A stretch of 64,000 nucleotides of DNA from Helianthus annuus. Taxonomy: Eukaryota > Streptophyta > Magnoliopsida > Asterales > Asteraceae. Of the stretch, positions 23,770 through 37,400 are shown piece by piece. How positions within the stretch are numbered: the stretch's first letter is position 1; every line of letters begins with the position of its first letter. The stretch spans positions 86,508,587-86,572,586 of the forward strand of contig NC_035448.2 in assembly GCF_002127325.2 (NCBI RefSeq). The letters are read 5' to 3'. Both the position numbers and the translations under genes were made by a program. The notes beneath the pieces were generated by a model. That model saw nothing but the letters and a program-made list of their open reading frames with translations. It ran no database searches and was not told the origin of the DNA.

Positions 23770-25688
23770 ATCGTTAGGTACTTGGAGCTTGCACTGGAGA
23801 AGCGGGTCGTTGTGGGCAAGGATCGTGGATTTCTACGTTGAAACTATTATGACATTTAAAACTATTAACTATTGTTGGTTATTTACTATGCTTCCGCTAC
23901 ACTTTAAAACTATGGTTATGTTTTGAACACCTATCGTATTGAATGGATGGTTTATATTTATTTTACTTAATATTATTTACATGTTCAATATGATTGGTGG
24001 CTTGATCCTGGTCAGTCACGCTCCCAAGCGGTGATGCTCCGCGTGTGGATTTTGGGGGTGTGACAGTAACGAACATTCCGGAACATATCCATAAGTTAAA
24101 CATACCATAAATATCCTTTACATAGCTTAGAAATAGGCTTTGAGGGGTTTGGTATGCTAAAACAAACTTTTGGATCATTCAGGGGCTAAAAGTGTCAAAA
24201 AGTGCACAAGTTTGCACTTTCGCGCATAACTTACGTTGTGAATACATCAGGACATCCAAAATATTTATGTAAGCATCCTAGTATTATGCCTTAGTGTTTG
24301 GCATGAGAAAAATCCATTCGTTGCGTCATTTGGATCGTCTTTCGCGCTTATGCGCATTCCGTCGTAATTAAGCGAACATCGCGATCGTACGGCCAAACGA
24401 ACCAACATCCGGAACATTTTTGAGCATGTTTCATGTCCACAATGTTTAGACATCTTTTTAGGGCCTTAAAGATGGCTTTACGGGCCTTAAAAGTGTCGGA
24501 AATGGCTTAAACACGCAACAGGGACCAAAACTGTAATTTCTGAAACTATGTGCAGATCAGACGGGGCCAGGCGGCCCGCGTGAGTTTGGCCTGCATATTG
24601 AGGCGGGCCGCGTGGGACTGTCAGACAGATTCAATGTATGCATTTAATGCAGTTGGCCTTTCGTTCGATCAAGGGGCAATGCCCTTTCACCCAATCAAGA
24701 GCCAAGGGGCATTTTCTGACTTACCACAACATTTCGACAAGTGTACGCACGAGATCGCGGCACGACATTCGATAAACGATCCTAACGGTTCCACTTTTCC
24801 TATAAATACCCCCCCCTTTTGTGTAAAAATCACAAGAATCAGATCTAAAAGCTCTAAGTTGAAGTATTGCTTCATACCTGAGTTTCTTTGATCTAGATTA
24901 GCATTCGGGGACCCTCCGTAAGTATTCTTTCGTTGTTTTATCGCTTTTCGAGTCCGAAAGTCAACGTTTTGTTGACTTTCTGCATTGACCAGCTTATGGT
25001 CGATGCGAAGTTCATGGAACTTCATAACGTGAGCGTGATCACGATGGTTATAGTCCGTAGTGACTATACCTACTGGTCACCACGTTATCTAGGCTCAGTG
25101 ACGAGTCGTAGTTTCGGCCAAAATGCGCATTCTTGCGTATTTTGTAACCAAACTACTCGTGAGCATCAAAGCCGTTTGTTTTGATGCCAAACCTGTTTTT
25201 TAAACTTAGTTAAGCATGTTCTAACATGCTTAGCTCGTCACTTTTAGTTTAGTGCTTATATAGGGTCGTAAGGTAAGCGATCTAAACCATCGCTTATACT
25301 TTCGAACCCGACCCATTTGGTCGATCATTAGGACCCAACCAAACACATTAGGTGACCATAGCTATAACCTTCCGAGGTTATACCTTGTGGTCGAGATGTT
25401 AGGCGTTCCGAACACGTTCTACGCGAACGACGCGTTAGGGTAGCATAAGCTACCTAAACGGGTCGTGATGGGCCGTAAGCACTTAGGTTAGGTTTCATTT
25501 TAGTATGTAGGCTTTGTTAAACCATAATACACGAGTCTCCATACTCGTTTGGTTTACGAACCTGCGTACTATCCGATCCTTCCGATTTGGTCCGGTATAT
25601 TAACATAGCTACCTATTAGGTGCCGTTTGATATCCCGTGATCTTTAGCATTATCTGGTTATTATACAAGAACTCCAAAGCAATCTCAG

Positions 25689-27124
25689 GTGAGTATATTG
25701 AACCCCTCTTTTACTGTTTTCCAAACTATTTTGGGGTGAAACACATGTGCCTATCTGTTACTTTCATGCTTTCCATGTTTTCACATCGTATATCTGCTAT
25801 GTTCATTAGTACATTATAGTACACGATTTCATTACATTTCATGCTATGTATGCCCATTGTGTGCGTACTTAGTACATTGATTTACGTTACATTTCTGTTG
25901 CATATGTTTACTCAGCATATGGACACATTGATTTACATTACATTTCTGTTGCATATGTTTACTCAGCATATGGACACATTGATTTACATTACATTTCTGT
26001 TGCATATGTTTACTCAGTATATGGACACATTGATTTACATGAACATTTCTGCTGCATATGTTTACTTAGCATATGGGCACATTGATTTACATGAGCACTT
26101 TTGCTTCGTATGTTTACTTAGCATACTTAGTAAAATTGTTTACATCACATGCCTTCATTTTGTTATGACATTTGGTTTGTTTAACATGGGACAATACATT
26201 CATTAACATTGATCACGCCGTTCGTTAGTAGGTAGTGGTACCATAAGAATTGACAACTCCCGTTTCTGAAATCCTGGGTTTGATAGGATTGGAAGTAATG
26301 ACCGAATTCGATATACATAACTTAGATAAACCTTTAATTTGTTTAAGGGTTTATCGCCGCAGTCTCAAGGCTTGGATGTATGCATAGTTTACAATACCGC
26401 ATAAATGTTAATATCAATAGAGCATGCATTTTTCCACAGAACATAACGTTGATTTAAACCACGTTTTACTTCAACGACTTGTTTTGTGCATTTTACATAT
26501 GGTTTAAGTTGATACATTTCGCTTACCATACATGATACATTTTGGGATACACATTACATGATTTACATTGAACATAAACACGTTGACATTGACATACACA
26601 TTTGGTGGTTTTCATTGCACATAAACATTTAACATGGTTTACACAATAACACTTGACATTTGGTTTATACATGAACAATTTACATGGTGGATTGGTTTGG
26701 GTAAATGGTTTGAGTAACGTGGAGTATGTAATATGATGCAAACATGGTGGATACGCCGCTGGTACTTCCTATATATAAATGTTTGTATAATATTACATAT
26801 CTTAGCGTTATCTAAATCATTTCAGTTTCGACATATAACATTTTTTACAAATAACATACTTTTCATAAAACATTGTCTTACAAAACAACTTATTATATTC
26901 AACTCATTTTACTTGGTTACTCGTTTAACCTTGCACTTATCTATACATATCATTTGATGTTATCGTTTTTCAAATGATTTACAAAGCAAGACAAATTACA
27001 AGGTTCCTGACTGACTGTTATTAAACATTTCTTTAAACTCAAGTTATGAATCCCATTTTCACAAAACCTATGTATCTCACAAGCATTTTTATGCTGACGT
27101 ACCTACTTTCACATGTGTTTTCAG
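25689..27124 (+). other. Putative LTR intron, element A 3' LTR
   Basis: This is the same donor (CTCAG|GTGAGTA) and acceptor (TTTTCAG|GAG) as in the 5' LTR, with the same length of 1436 bases, ending 247 bases before the LTR end. Confidence 0.5.
25874..26129. repeat. 51-bp tandem repeats (3' LTR of A)
   Basis: This is the second copy of the array at 14318-14573, with only a few substitutions and the same number of units. Confidence 0.95.
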
Positions 27125-27371
27125 GAGCTATTCCATAGGATGATGATCATGACACTAGGGCGGACCTGTGCCTTAGAGACTAAAACTGAAGATAGACTTA
27201 GTTAACTATGTTATAAACTCTTTGTTTTCCTGTTTAAGACAATGTACTACCCTTGTTTAATAAATAAAATGTAACTTTAATTTCCATGGTTGTATAACAA
27301 TTAATTCTGTCCACAACACTCCCCGACGTTTTCCGCCGCGGTTGCATGTTACTCGCGGTCGGGGTGTGACA

Positions 27372-30334
27372 TTCTGTGTGTGTACGGTGAAACAACGTCG
27401 AAGGGTCTCAAGCTTATGTCGTGTATTTAAGCCAGCAAGTATCTCCGCAAAGAATACCGAGCCTTTTTGGCCAACATTGTAGTAGCGGAGAAGGGAAAGA
27501 AAAAGAAAGTCGAAGTCAAAGATGTTCCAGTGGTTCGTGAATTTCCTCAGGTGTTCCCTGATGATCTTCCCGGACTACCACCAAGTCGTGATATCGACTT
27601 TCGTATCGACCTCATTCCTGGAGCTAACCCCGTTGCCAAAGCCCCCTATCGACTCGCTCCATCCGAAATGCGGGAACTCTCGAATCAACTCCAGGAATTA
27701 CTCGAAAAAGGCTTTATTCGCCCAAGCACCTCTCCTTGGGGCGCGCCAGTCCTTTTTGTCAAAAAGAAGGATGGATCGTTCCGGATGTGCATCGACTATC
27801 GGGAATTGAATAAGCTAACCATTAAGAACCGATACCCCTTACCCCGAATTGACGATTTGTTTGATCAGCTACAGGGTGCAGCGTGTTTCTCTAAGATCGA
27901 TCTACGTTCAGGATATCATCAGCTATGGATTCAAGAGGAAGACATACCCAAAACTGCTTTTCGAACCCGTTATGGCCACTACGAATTTGTTGTCATGCCC
28001 TTTGGTCTAACCAACGCACCCGCGGTTTTTATGGACCTAATGAATCGCGTGTGTAAGCCTTATCTTGATCGTTTCGTCATTGTGTTCATCGACGATGTCT
28101 TGATCTATTCCAAATCGAAAGCCGAACACGCGCAACATCTACGTTTGGTTCTCGAGTTACTTCAGGGAAACCAACTCTATGCCAAGTTCTCCAAGTGCGA
28201 ATTCTGGTTAGAGGAGGTTCAATTTCTGGGTCACATAGTGAATAGTCGAGGTATCCATGACGATCCTGCGAAGATCGAAGCTGTCAAAAGCTGGATTACG
28301 CCTAAGAACCCGTCTGAAGTTCGTTCTTTTCTCGGACTAGCGGGCTATTACCGACGATTCATTGAAGGATTCTCCAAGATCGCTGTGCCGCTTACTGCTC
28401 TTACGCATAAGGACAAGCCTTTCGTGTGGGGAAACGCACAAGAGACTGCCTTTCAAACCCTCAAGCATATGCTGTGCAACGCACCGATTCTTACGCTGCC
28501 CGACGGAAGCGACAACTTCATTGTCTACTGTGATGCTTCTAACCTTGGTCTCGGCTGTGTTCTCATGCAGCGAGACAAGGTTATAGCCTACGCATCTCGT
28601 CAGCTCAAAATCCACGAGAAGAACTATACAACCCATGACCTCGAGCTAGGCGCGGTTGTCTTTGCATTGAAGATTTGGCGACACTACCTGTATGGCACTA
28701 AGTGTACGATCTACACCGATCACAGGAGTTTACAACACATCTTTAATCAGAGAGAGCTTAATATGCGTCAACGCCGATGGGTAGAACTTCTCAACGATTA
28801 CGACTGTGAGATTCGTTATCACCCAGGCAAGGCGAATGTGGTTGCTGACACGCTCAGCAGAAAGAGTTACGTGCTCAGTACCCGAAACATCCAAGCCTAG
28901 CACAACCTCGAAACCCTCATCCGAGAAGCTCAACATGCTTGCTTTAACGAGCGTACATTGAAAAGAGAGAGAATATATCACGACGGAGCTCAGTTAGTAA
29001 GCAAATCAGATGGGATATTCTATTATGTGGACCGAATTTGGATCCCTAAGCGGACCGATTTGCGAAAGATTATCATGAACGAAGGCCACAAATCCCGGTA
29101 TTCTATTCATCCTGGCGCAGACAAGATGTACCAGGATCTGCGTTATAAGTACTGGTGGCCGTGTATGAAACGGGATATCGCTCTATACGTTGGAAGCTGT
29201 TTAACTTGTGCAAGAGTCAAGGCTGAACATCAGAGACCTTTTGGCTTACTCGAACAACCGCCGATACCTATATGGAAGTGGGATAGCATAGCTATGGATT
29301 TCATAACGAAGCTCCCGCCCACGCCATCAGGTCACGACAGTATTTGGGTCATAGTTGATCGCCTAACGAAGTCAGCCCACTTTTTGCCGATACGAGAAGA
29401 CTACAAGGTGGAACGACTAGCCCAAATCTACACCGACGAGATCATTCGTAATCATGGTACGGCTCGTGATATCATTTCAGATCGTGACGCTCGGTTCACT
29501 TCGCGATTGTGGGAAACGTTTCAAGCGGCCCTTGGTACGTCGCTTAGTCTAAGTACTACATTCCATCCTCAAACCGACGGACAGACTGAAAGAACGATCC
29601 GTACTCTTGAAGACATGCTCCGAGCGTGTGTTATAGACTTTGGCGGTAGTTGGAACAAGCACCTGCCATTGGTGGAATTCTCGTACAATAACAGCTATCA
29701 TGCCAGCATCCAAATGGCACCTTTCGAGGCTCTGTATGGTAGAAGATGTCGATCGCCTATTGTATGGCACGAGATCGGTCACTCGCAACTAACCGGTCCC
29801 GAGATTCTACAAGAAACGACTGACAAAATCCACCAGATTCGAGACAACTTGGTAAAAGCTCGGAACAGACAGAAAAGTTACGCCGATAAAAGACGCAAGC
29901 CCCTTGAATTTGAAGTTGGTGACTACGTACTCCTAAAGGTATCACCTAGGAAGGGTGTAGTCCAATTCGGCAAGAAAGGGAAACTCGCGCCTCGATATGT
30001 TGGACCTTTTAGGATGTTGGAAAGAATCGGAAAAGTCGCCTACAGACTCGAATTACCGGAGGAACTCAGTAACGTCCACCCGACTTTCCACGTCTCTAAC
30101 CTCCGAAAATGCCTTGCTGATCATGATCTAATCGTACCACTCGACGATCTTCAGGTCAACGAAACGTTACACTTCGTGGAAAAGCCTGTCGAAATCATGG
30201 ATCGCCAAACCAAGCAGATCAGGCGCTCTCGCATCCCGATCGTGAAGGTCCGATAGGAAGGCAAACGAGGCGCGGAGTTCACTTGGGAACTCGAAAGCGA
30301 CATGAAGGCCAAGTACCCGCAGTTGTTTAAATAA
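27372..30334 (+). pseudogene. Element B: truncated pol (protease end to chromodomain)
   Basis: The reading frame starts abruptly in the protease tail (VYGETTSKGLKLMSC) after the A LTR and continues through RT (FIDDVL near 28090), RNase H (YCDAS near 28530), integrase with its zinc-binding region and DDE core, and a chromodomain ending at TAA 30332-30334. It is interrupted in frame by TAA at 27428, TAG at 28898 and TAG at 30254; the last cuts the chromodomain. There is no frameshift. Gag, most of protease and the 5' LTR are missing, consistent with a deletion at the A junction. An ATG-initiated start does not exist here; the apparent start near 27467 is TTG. Confidence 0.9.
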
Positions 30335-30388
30335 ATAGATCTGAAGCATCAAATTGGTAAATCACGGCATTGTGTAGCCTTCGAGCCT

Positions 30389-30423
30389 AATTTTGGGACG
30401 AAATTCCCTAAACAAGGGGAGGC
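30389..30423 (+). other. Element B: palindrome and polypurine tract
   Basis: A degenerate palindrome (AATTTTGGGACGAAATTC) is followed by AACAAGGGGAGGC immediately before the LTR start at 30424. Confidence 0.75.
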
Positions 30424-32069
30424 TGTAACACCCCGTGTTTTCGAATGTCAAAGTCAAAGTCAAAGTCCAGTCAACTTTGACTTTCTTTGACTGTAAATAG
30501 TCGATTTTATGTTTTAGTTGTATTATGTGGAGTAAGTGTTGTAATCAGCAAGAATCGAAGTGATCGAATGTGTTTTAACGCGAACCGATCTACGACTGTG
30601 AATAGTAGGAAGTAACAATGTGATGAAGTTAACTAATCAGTAATCAAACCGATCCAACAATCAATCGAACTCGAGACTCGAATTATGCGAATTAAGGTAT
30701 CGATATACGTGTGTGTGTGCCATATGTGTTACTTGTGCATGTTTACTTTATGTTTGGTATGGTATTCGGGCAAATCAATCAAAAATCGAATCGAAACTCG
30801 AAAGCAATCGAACTCAATCGAAACCGACATCGAAACGTGACTTATACGAGATTGTATGTTAGATATAGTGATTGGGACTGAAATTAATTTGACTAGGAAA
30901 CTCTATCATATTCGTATCATCGTCCATCGCAATCAAAAACGTCGAAAATCGTCGCAAAATACTCAAAGCGTGTCGCAGATCGAACAGGAGGCAACCTGAT
31001 CGAACAGGCCAGCCGATCGGCTAGCATCTTGCCAGCCGATCGAGCAGCCCACTCGATCGGAGCCCCTGGCCCATCGGCTGACACTTTCCTCTTTTGGAAG
31101 CCTATAAATAGGGCTGTCATGTCATACTTTCCATTTTTGGAAAGCTCTGACCGAACCAGCTATCTTCTTCACCTTTTCTCAGATTTCTCTCAATCCCGGT
31201 AAGTTTTCACTCTAAATCTTGTACGATCTTGATCATTACTTGATTCTACACCTTTCTATCTTTGAAAACTTGGATTTTAACCGTGAAATCATCAAGATCT
31301 ATGTATTCTTGGGTGATGTCATCATGGTGTTCTTGAAGAACATCATGTTTTGGCCTCATTCAACTATGATTAGCTTAGACCTAACCGATTTCCACATAAA
31401 CAAGCTAAGATCTACCAAAGATCTAAACATTTACAAGTTATGAAGGATTGAAAGAAAGAATTCCAACTTTCTTTCAACTCTTTTACACTCAATGCCTTCA
31501 AATCAATAGAAACGAAGCTTGAACCGGCTAACTAATCATTCAAACAGTTAAAGGGTTCAAGATTCAGATTCTATGAACAAGGTTCACCGATTTCGGGTTA
31601 AACTTTAAACCGATATTCCGAACCGTTCACCAGCCGGACTTGGGTGATTCCTGTTCGAGCCAAGGAAACAAGTAGGAACGGAGGTTATCATAGTTCAACA
31701 CGTTGTCAAGTTACCTTGAAAGGATGACAAGTAAACAAACAGCCAAGTGTTAGAAGAAAGGCCGACCAGGTCAGAAATGCTGGCCGAACGGCTAGGCTGT
31801 TTGAACAGCCCAGCCGATCGGACACACTAGCCGATCGACCGGGCCAGCCGATCGGCTAGCACATGGCGTCCTACTTTTTCAACCTTTTGAGGTATAGTAT
31901 TGACGAAGTAGTGTTCGATCGAGTATGGCACTCGATTGGTGAACATTACTGTTCGGATCATGAGATACTATGCTTCAACACTTAATCGTTTTCACAACTC
32001 GTTTGTAGTAGGGAATGCCAGCCGATCGAACAGACCGTTCGATCGAGTGACATTCAGTTGGGGACTAAC
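30424..32069 (+). mobile_element. Element B: 3' LTR, first part
   Basis: It starts TGTAACACCCCGTG after the purine tract and has a TATAAATA box at 31103-31110. The first 70 bases carry a cluster of AGTCAA/TTTGAC words (30447-30492). Words such as AGCCGATCGA are clustered at about 30985-31090 and 31780-32048. Element C interrupts it at 32069/32070; it resumes at 41733. Confidence 0.88.
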
Positions 32070-34382
32070 TGTCACACCCCCAAAATCCACCCGCGGAATA
32101 CCACCGCTTGGGAGCGTGACTGACCAGGATTCAAGCCATCAATCATATCAAACATAGCATTTAATATAAAAGTAATTAACGTAAGTCTCCATGACATGAT
32201 TGATGTTTCAAAACCAAATACTGTTTTAAGTAGCGGAAGCAATGTAAAGTAAACCCAAATAAAGTTATAAGTTCAATAATGTTCATGATCCATCTGCCCA
32301 CAACGACCTGCTCCTTCCTTGTGCAAGCTCCATAAAGTACCTAAGGTCCTGCAAGGCATGCAGCAAATAATCAACAAACTAGTTGAGCGAGTTCACAGAA
32401 AGTAAGTTCATAACATGCATAAGTATAGCTAGTGGGGGCTTCCCATACTAGTGTGTACTAAAGGTGGGGGCTTCCCATGTTCATCCTGGTCAATGAGGGC
32501 TTCTCATTAACGGTACTTACTAGACTAACTTCCGACCATGTGTTCTTCTTTACCGAGAACAGGAAAACGTACAGGGTCACGTAGGCTTTACGTGACGTGC
32601 CCTTCCCCGAGGACAGTGGTACGCGTGGGGGCTACGTAGGCTTTACGCAGCGTGGCCTTCCGACCTGGAAGCCAGTGAATGGTATTGGGTTACGTAGGCT
32701 TTACGTAACGTGTCCTCCCGACCCGGGAGACATATGGCAAATATACTGGGTTACGTAGGCTTTACGTAACGTGTCCTGACTAACCTGAGGACGATGGTCT
32801 ATAGTCTGGTATATGCGTAAGTACGAGTAATCATTCCAAATTCAACATATCCCACCCAATTCCCAACCCGGGAATCCCATGCCTTGGCTGTGTGAACTCA
32901 CCTTGGTTTGCTCGGCAGATACACAGAGAGTACAAGTAGCAAGTAAATGGTCACTCACGTCCTACCATGGTTATTATACGAGTCAGGTTCGTATATAGTA
33001 CGTATATAGCAATCACGTATAGTCATGGCAAACATGTACGCACGTAAGCAGATAAGACATAGCATGCGTGATCCAATTATCTAAGTCCAACAATACCCGG
33101 CCCAAAGACATAAGCAGCCCAATAACAAAACAGTCCAGATTCTCAATCGGCCCAAATAGCAAACACATTCAAGTCCATTAATAAACAGCCCATAAATCAA
33201 ATCATTGGGCTCAATAGATTGGGCCCGTAACAGTGAAGGCCCAACAGTGTGCGTGTAAATGATGGTCTCGACTCGCAACGGGAGATCTCGAGTCGCAACC
33301 AATGGTTTCGGTTTGTCATGGCCCGGTTACGAGTCACAGCCGGAGATTACGAGTCGCAACCGCTGGTTGCGAGTCGTAATGGTGATCTCGGTTCATCATG
33401 GTCTGGTTACGAGTCGCAACGGGACTCGCAACTGTGGTCTCGGCTGATGTTGTTCGTGGTCTCGAGTGGGGTTCCGACTCGCAACGAGTGATGCCGAGTC
33501 GCAACCGCGTGTGTAACTGGTTTCCATAATTCCTGCATTGACTATTCCGTGATTCTAGCAAACATCTAAGGCAGTTTCGAAATCAGATCAATCACAGAAA
33601 TTTATCAACAGTTGATTTAATTTTCATGCATATTCATAACCATTCAAGAACATCGAATCAACGTGAACTGCATTCATATGAACAATAATCTATTTCTATG
33701 AACATGTAACCGTGACTAATTACCTAGCCCAAAACTTAGCACATCCACAAGTTAACATCCGAATCATATAGCATAACAACAGATTTCATCGAGTTTCATC
33801 CGATCCGTATGAACATGTTAACAATCCGAAACACATATTAACATTTAATTTATAACAAAGCACACATGTAAACCGGTTCTATCACAATCAACCATACTAT
33901 CATCATCCGAATTACATCATGTAATGTTCAAGAATCATATAAAATCATCATGTAAACGCATAGATCACAATATCATCATATACAATCAAATAACCATGTA
34001 CACTAACCGGTTGGAATCAAAGAGAGGGTGAGCCGAGAAGTGTTGTTCGCCGTCGGGTTCCAAGTAAACGAGAGAGAGAGCAAAGCTTCTAGGGTTTGTG
34101 TGTGTTTGTGATTTTGCAAAAGTGGTAAAACAAAACCCCTAAACTCGGTTTTGTGTTGCGAGTGGGGAGTGGGCCGAGCCCACTCGGTTGTCTAATGGAC
34201 CCGAGAACAAGGAGTGGCCCAAAGGGCTTTGTGTGGTCGGTTCACAAACATACGACATACATACACACATAATGCATATAACATAACATGTATCATGAAA
34301 TCAATTAATCATTCGGGTTTATAAAATCACATATCGTGCACAAACGTTACATCAAAGCAAGTCTAAAGTTCGAGTTGTCACA
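32070..34382 (-). mobile_element. Element C: 3' LTR (2313 bp)
   Basis: On the minus strand it runs TGTGACAACTCGAAC to GGGGGTGTGACA. It matches the 5' LTR at 39415-41727. The equivalent intron-like interval is 32349-32901, and hairpin repeats around TTACGTAGGCTTTACGTAA lie at about 32575-32790. Confidence 0.95.
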
Positions 34383-34419
34383 TTATCCCCAACTAATTGG
34401 AAATTTCGTCCCGAAATTT
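34383..34419 (-). other. Element C: active-position palindrome and polypurine tract
   Basis: On the minus strand AAATTTCGGGACGAAATTT (34401-34419) is followed by TTGGGGATAA and then the 3' LTR. The target duplications show that this inner tract defines the LTR boundary in C. Confidence 0.85.
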
Positions 34420-34458
34420 GGTATGCACTCACTGAGGAAGCTAGGTAAACTGTACTGT

Positions 34459-37400
34459 TCACTGATTTTCCTGGGGTGTCACATCCTCCCCCCGTTGATC
34501 TGGAATTTCGTCCCGAAATTCCGAAGTAGTAGCTTCAGCCTCAGTAGTGGTTGCCTGGTTCCCGAATAACTGGGGGTACTTTTCTGTCATCCTGTCTTCG
34601 CGTTCCCAGGTGTACTCTGGGCCACGTTTGGAGTTCCAACGAACTCGGACAAGAGGGATTCTCTTGTGTTTGAGGACCTTCACATCCCGGTCCGTGATTT
34701 CGACTGGTTCCTCGACGAACTGCAACCGCTCGTCGATAGTGAGTTCCTTAAAAGGAATGATAAGATTTTCATCTGATAGGCACTTCTTTAGGTTCGATAC
34801 ATGAAAGACATTGTGAACTGCCCCGAGTTCAGCTGGTAATTTCAACTTGTAGGCTACCTTGCCAATCTTTTCTATGATTTCGAATGGTCCGACGTATCGC
34901 GGATTCAGTTTACCCCGTTTGCCAAAACGAACTACACCCTTCCAGGGTGAGACTTTCAATAAAACCCGGTCCCCGACCTCAAATTCCAATGGCTTTCTAC
35001 GCTTATCTGCGTAGGCTTTCTGACGGTCTCGTGCTGCCGCCATGCGTTGTCGTATCTGTGCAATCTTTTCTGTGGCGTCCACTACAATCTCTGGACCCGT
35101 AATCTGACTATCTCCCACCTCTGCCCAACAGAGAGGTGACCGGCATTTACGCCCGTACAATGCCTCGAATGGAGCGGCTTGAATGCTGGTGTGATAACTG
35201 TTATTGTAAGAAAACTCCACCAAAGGGAGGTGCTTTTCCCAGCCGTTGCCGAAATCGATGACGCATGCCCGAAGCATGTCTTCAAGAGTTTGAATCGTAC
35301 GCTCAGACTGTCCATCCGTCTGAGGGTGGTATGCTGTGCTCATGTCTAGTCGTGAGCCAAAGGATTTATGCATTGCTTGCCAAAGTTCTGACGTGAATCG
35401 TGCGTCGCGATCCGAAATGATGGACGTGGGCACCCCGTGCCTCGAGACAACTTCTTTAAGATAGACGTCTGCAAGTGTGGAGAACTTGTCCGTTTCCTTA
35501 ATCGGCAGGAAGTGTGCAGACTTAGTGAGTCGATCAACTATGACCCATATCGTATCGTTCCCACGCTGGGATCTAGGTAGGCCTGTAACGAAATCCATGG
35601 AAATTTCTTCCCATTTCCACTGAGGTATCTTAGGCTGCTGAAGTAGACCAGCTGGTTTCTGATATTCGACCTTGACTCTTGCACATGTCAAGCATTTTCC
35701 AACATACGTAGCAATGTGGGCCTTCATACTAGGCCACCAATAGGTAGTGCTGATATCGTGGTACATTTTATCCGACCCTGGATGTACCGAATAGCGAGAC
35801 TTGTGTGTTTCATCCATCACAAGTTCGCGTAGACCGCCATAGAGTGGGACCCAAATCCGGCCCGTTACATAGTAGGCGCCGTCTGCCTTCTGTTCCATTT
35901 GCTGCCGTGAGCCGCGTAAGGCTTCAGCCTTGACGTTTTCGGGCTTCAGTGCTTCTATCTGAGCAGCTCGTACCTGAGCAGGAAGGCTAGACTGAATCGT
36001 AAGCTGTAGTGCTCGCACGCGCTTCGGTAAAGTGTCCTTTCGACTAAGGGCATCAGCCACCACATTGGCTTTGCCTGGATGATACTTGATAGCGCATTCA
36101 TAATCGTTTAGTAATTCGACCCATCGCCGTTGACGCATGTTCAAATCCTTCTGCTTAAGGATATGCTCGAGACTCCTGTGATCGGTGTAAATCGTGCACC
36201 TGGTACCGTACAGGTAGTGTCGCCATATCTTAAGCGCGAAAACAACAGCTCCCAGCTCTAAATCGTGCGTCGTGTAGTTGCGTTCATGAATCTTGAGTTG
36301 ACGAGAGGCGTAAGCGATAACCTTGTCGCGCTGCATTAACACACATCCAAGTCCCCGAATGGATGCATCACAATAAACCACGAAGTCATCTGTGCCCTCT
36401 GGCAATGAGAGGATAGGTGCACTGCAAAGTCTATCCTTTAGGTGCTGAAAAGCAGTCTCCTGGGGCTCTCCCCAGCGATAGGTAACACCCTTCTGTGTCA
36501 GTAGCGTAAGCGGCTGAGCAATCTTCGAGAAGTCTCTAATAAACCGTCTGTAGTAACCTGCCAGACCCAAGAATTGGCGTATTTCCGTTGGCGTACGCGG
36601 TGCAGGCCAGTTCCTGATCGAATCTACCTTGGATGGATCGACATGGATCCCATCCTTGTTTACCACGTGGCCTAAGAAGTGGACTTCACGAAGCCAGAAG
36701 TCGCATTTAGAAAGCTTGGCGTACAACTGTTCCTTCCGAAGGAGTTCCAAAATAAGGCGAAGATGCTGCTCGTGCTCCTCCTGACTCTTGGAGTAAATCA
36801 GGATGTCGTCGATGAACACAATGACGAACTTGTCGAGATAGGGTTTGCACACCCTGTTCATAAGATCCATAAATACCGCAGGCGCGTTCGTTAACCCGAA
36901 TGGCATGACGAGAAACTCGTAGTGACCGTAACGAGTTCTGAAGGCTGTCTTGGAGACGTCCTCATCCCGGACTCTCAACTGATGGTACCCAGACCTCAAG
37001 TCTATCTTCGAGTAGTAACACGACCCTTGCAATTGGTCGAATAAGTCGTCTATGCGTGGAAGAGGATAACGGTTCTTCACCGTCACCTTGTTGAGTTCAC
37101 GGTAGTCGATGCACATCCTGAACGTACCGTCTTTCTTCTTCACGAAAAGTACTGGAGCTCCCCAAGGCGAAGAGCTTGGACGAATGAAACCCTTTTCCAA
37201 GAGTTCCTGCAGTTGCTTTGACAATTCCTCCAATTCCGATGGAGCTAGACGATATGGTGCGCGAGCTATGGGTGCTGCTCCTGGAGCGAGCTCGATCTGA
37301 AATTCAACCTGACGATGAGGCGGTAAGCCTGGTAAGTCTTCAGGAAACACCTGAGGGTAATCACGTACAACTGGAATGTCTTCCAATTTCTTTTCCTTTG

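Larger units (their letters stand above)
21364..24065 (+). mobile_element. Solo LTR X (2702 bp, target duplication GTAAC)
   Basis: It runs from TGTGACACCCCAGG to GGGGGTGTGACA and is flanked by GTAAC at 21359-21363 and 24066-24070. It has no internal coding region, as expected after recombination between two LTRs. A palindrome plus purine tract and a second LTR-like start (TGTGACAACTCG, 21465) lie inside it. Its ends resemble those of C and Z. It also carries a GTCCGAGTTTAA array and 97-bp repeats. Confidence 0.9.
21011..27371 (+). mobile_element. Element A: 3' LTR, interrupted by solo LTR X
   Basis: The LTR is 21011-21363 plus 24071-27371 (3654 bases without X). It starts TGTAACATTTGTG right after the polypurine tract and ends GGTCGGGGTGTGACA. 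A TATAAATA box lies at 24801. From about 25672 it is nearly identical to the 5' LTR; before that point it is unrelated to it. After 27371 the sequence enters element B's protease region directly (TTCTG), which does not match the CGTGA left of the 5' LTR. Confidence 0.85.

Noticed and set aside
33081..33561. Four short open frames repeated identically at 40426-40906
   Set aside because: They lie in both LTRs of element C and are duplicated only because the LTRs are identical. Composition reflects the GAGTCGCAAC word array.
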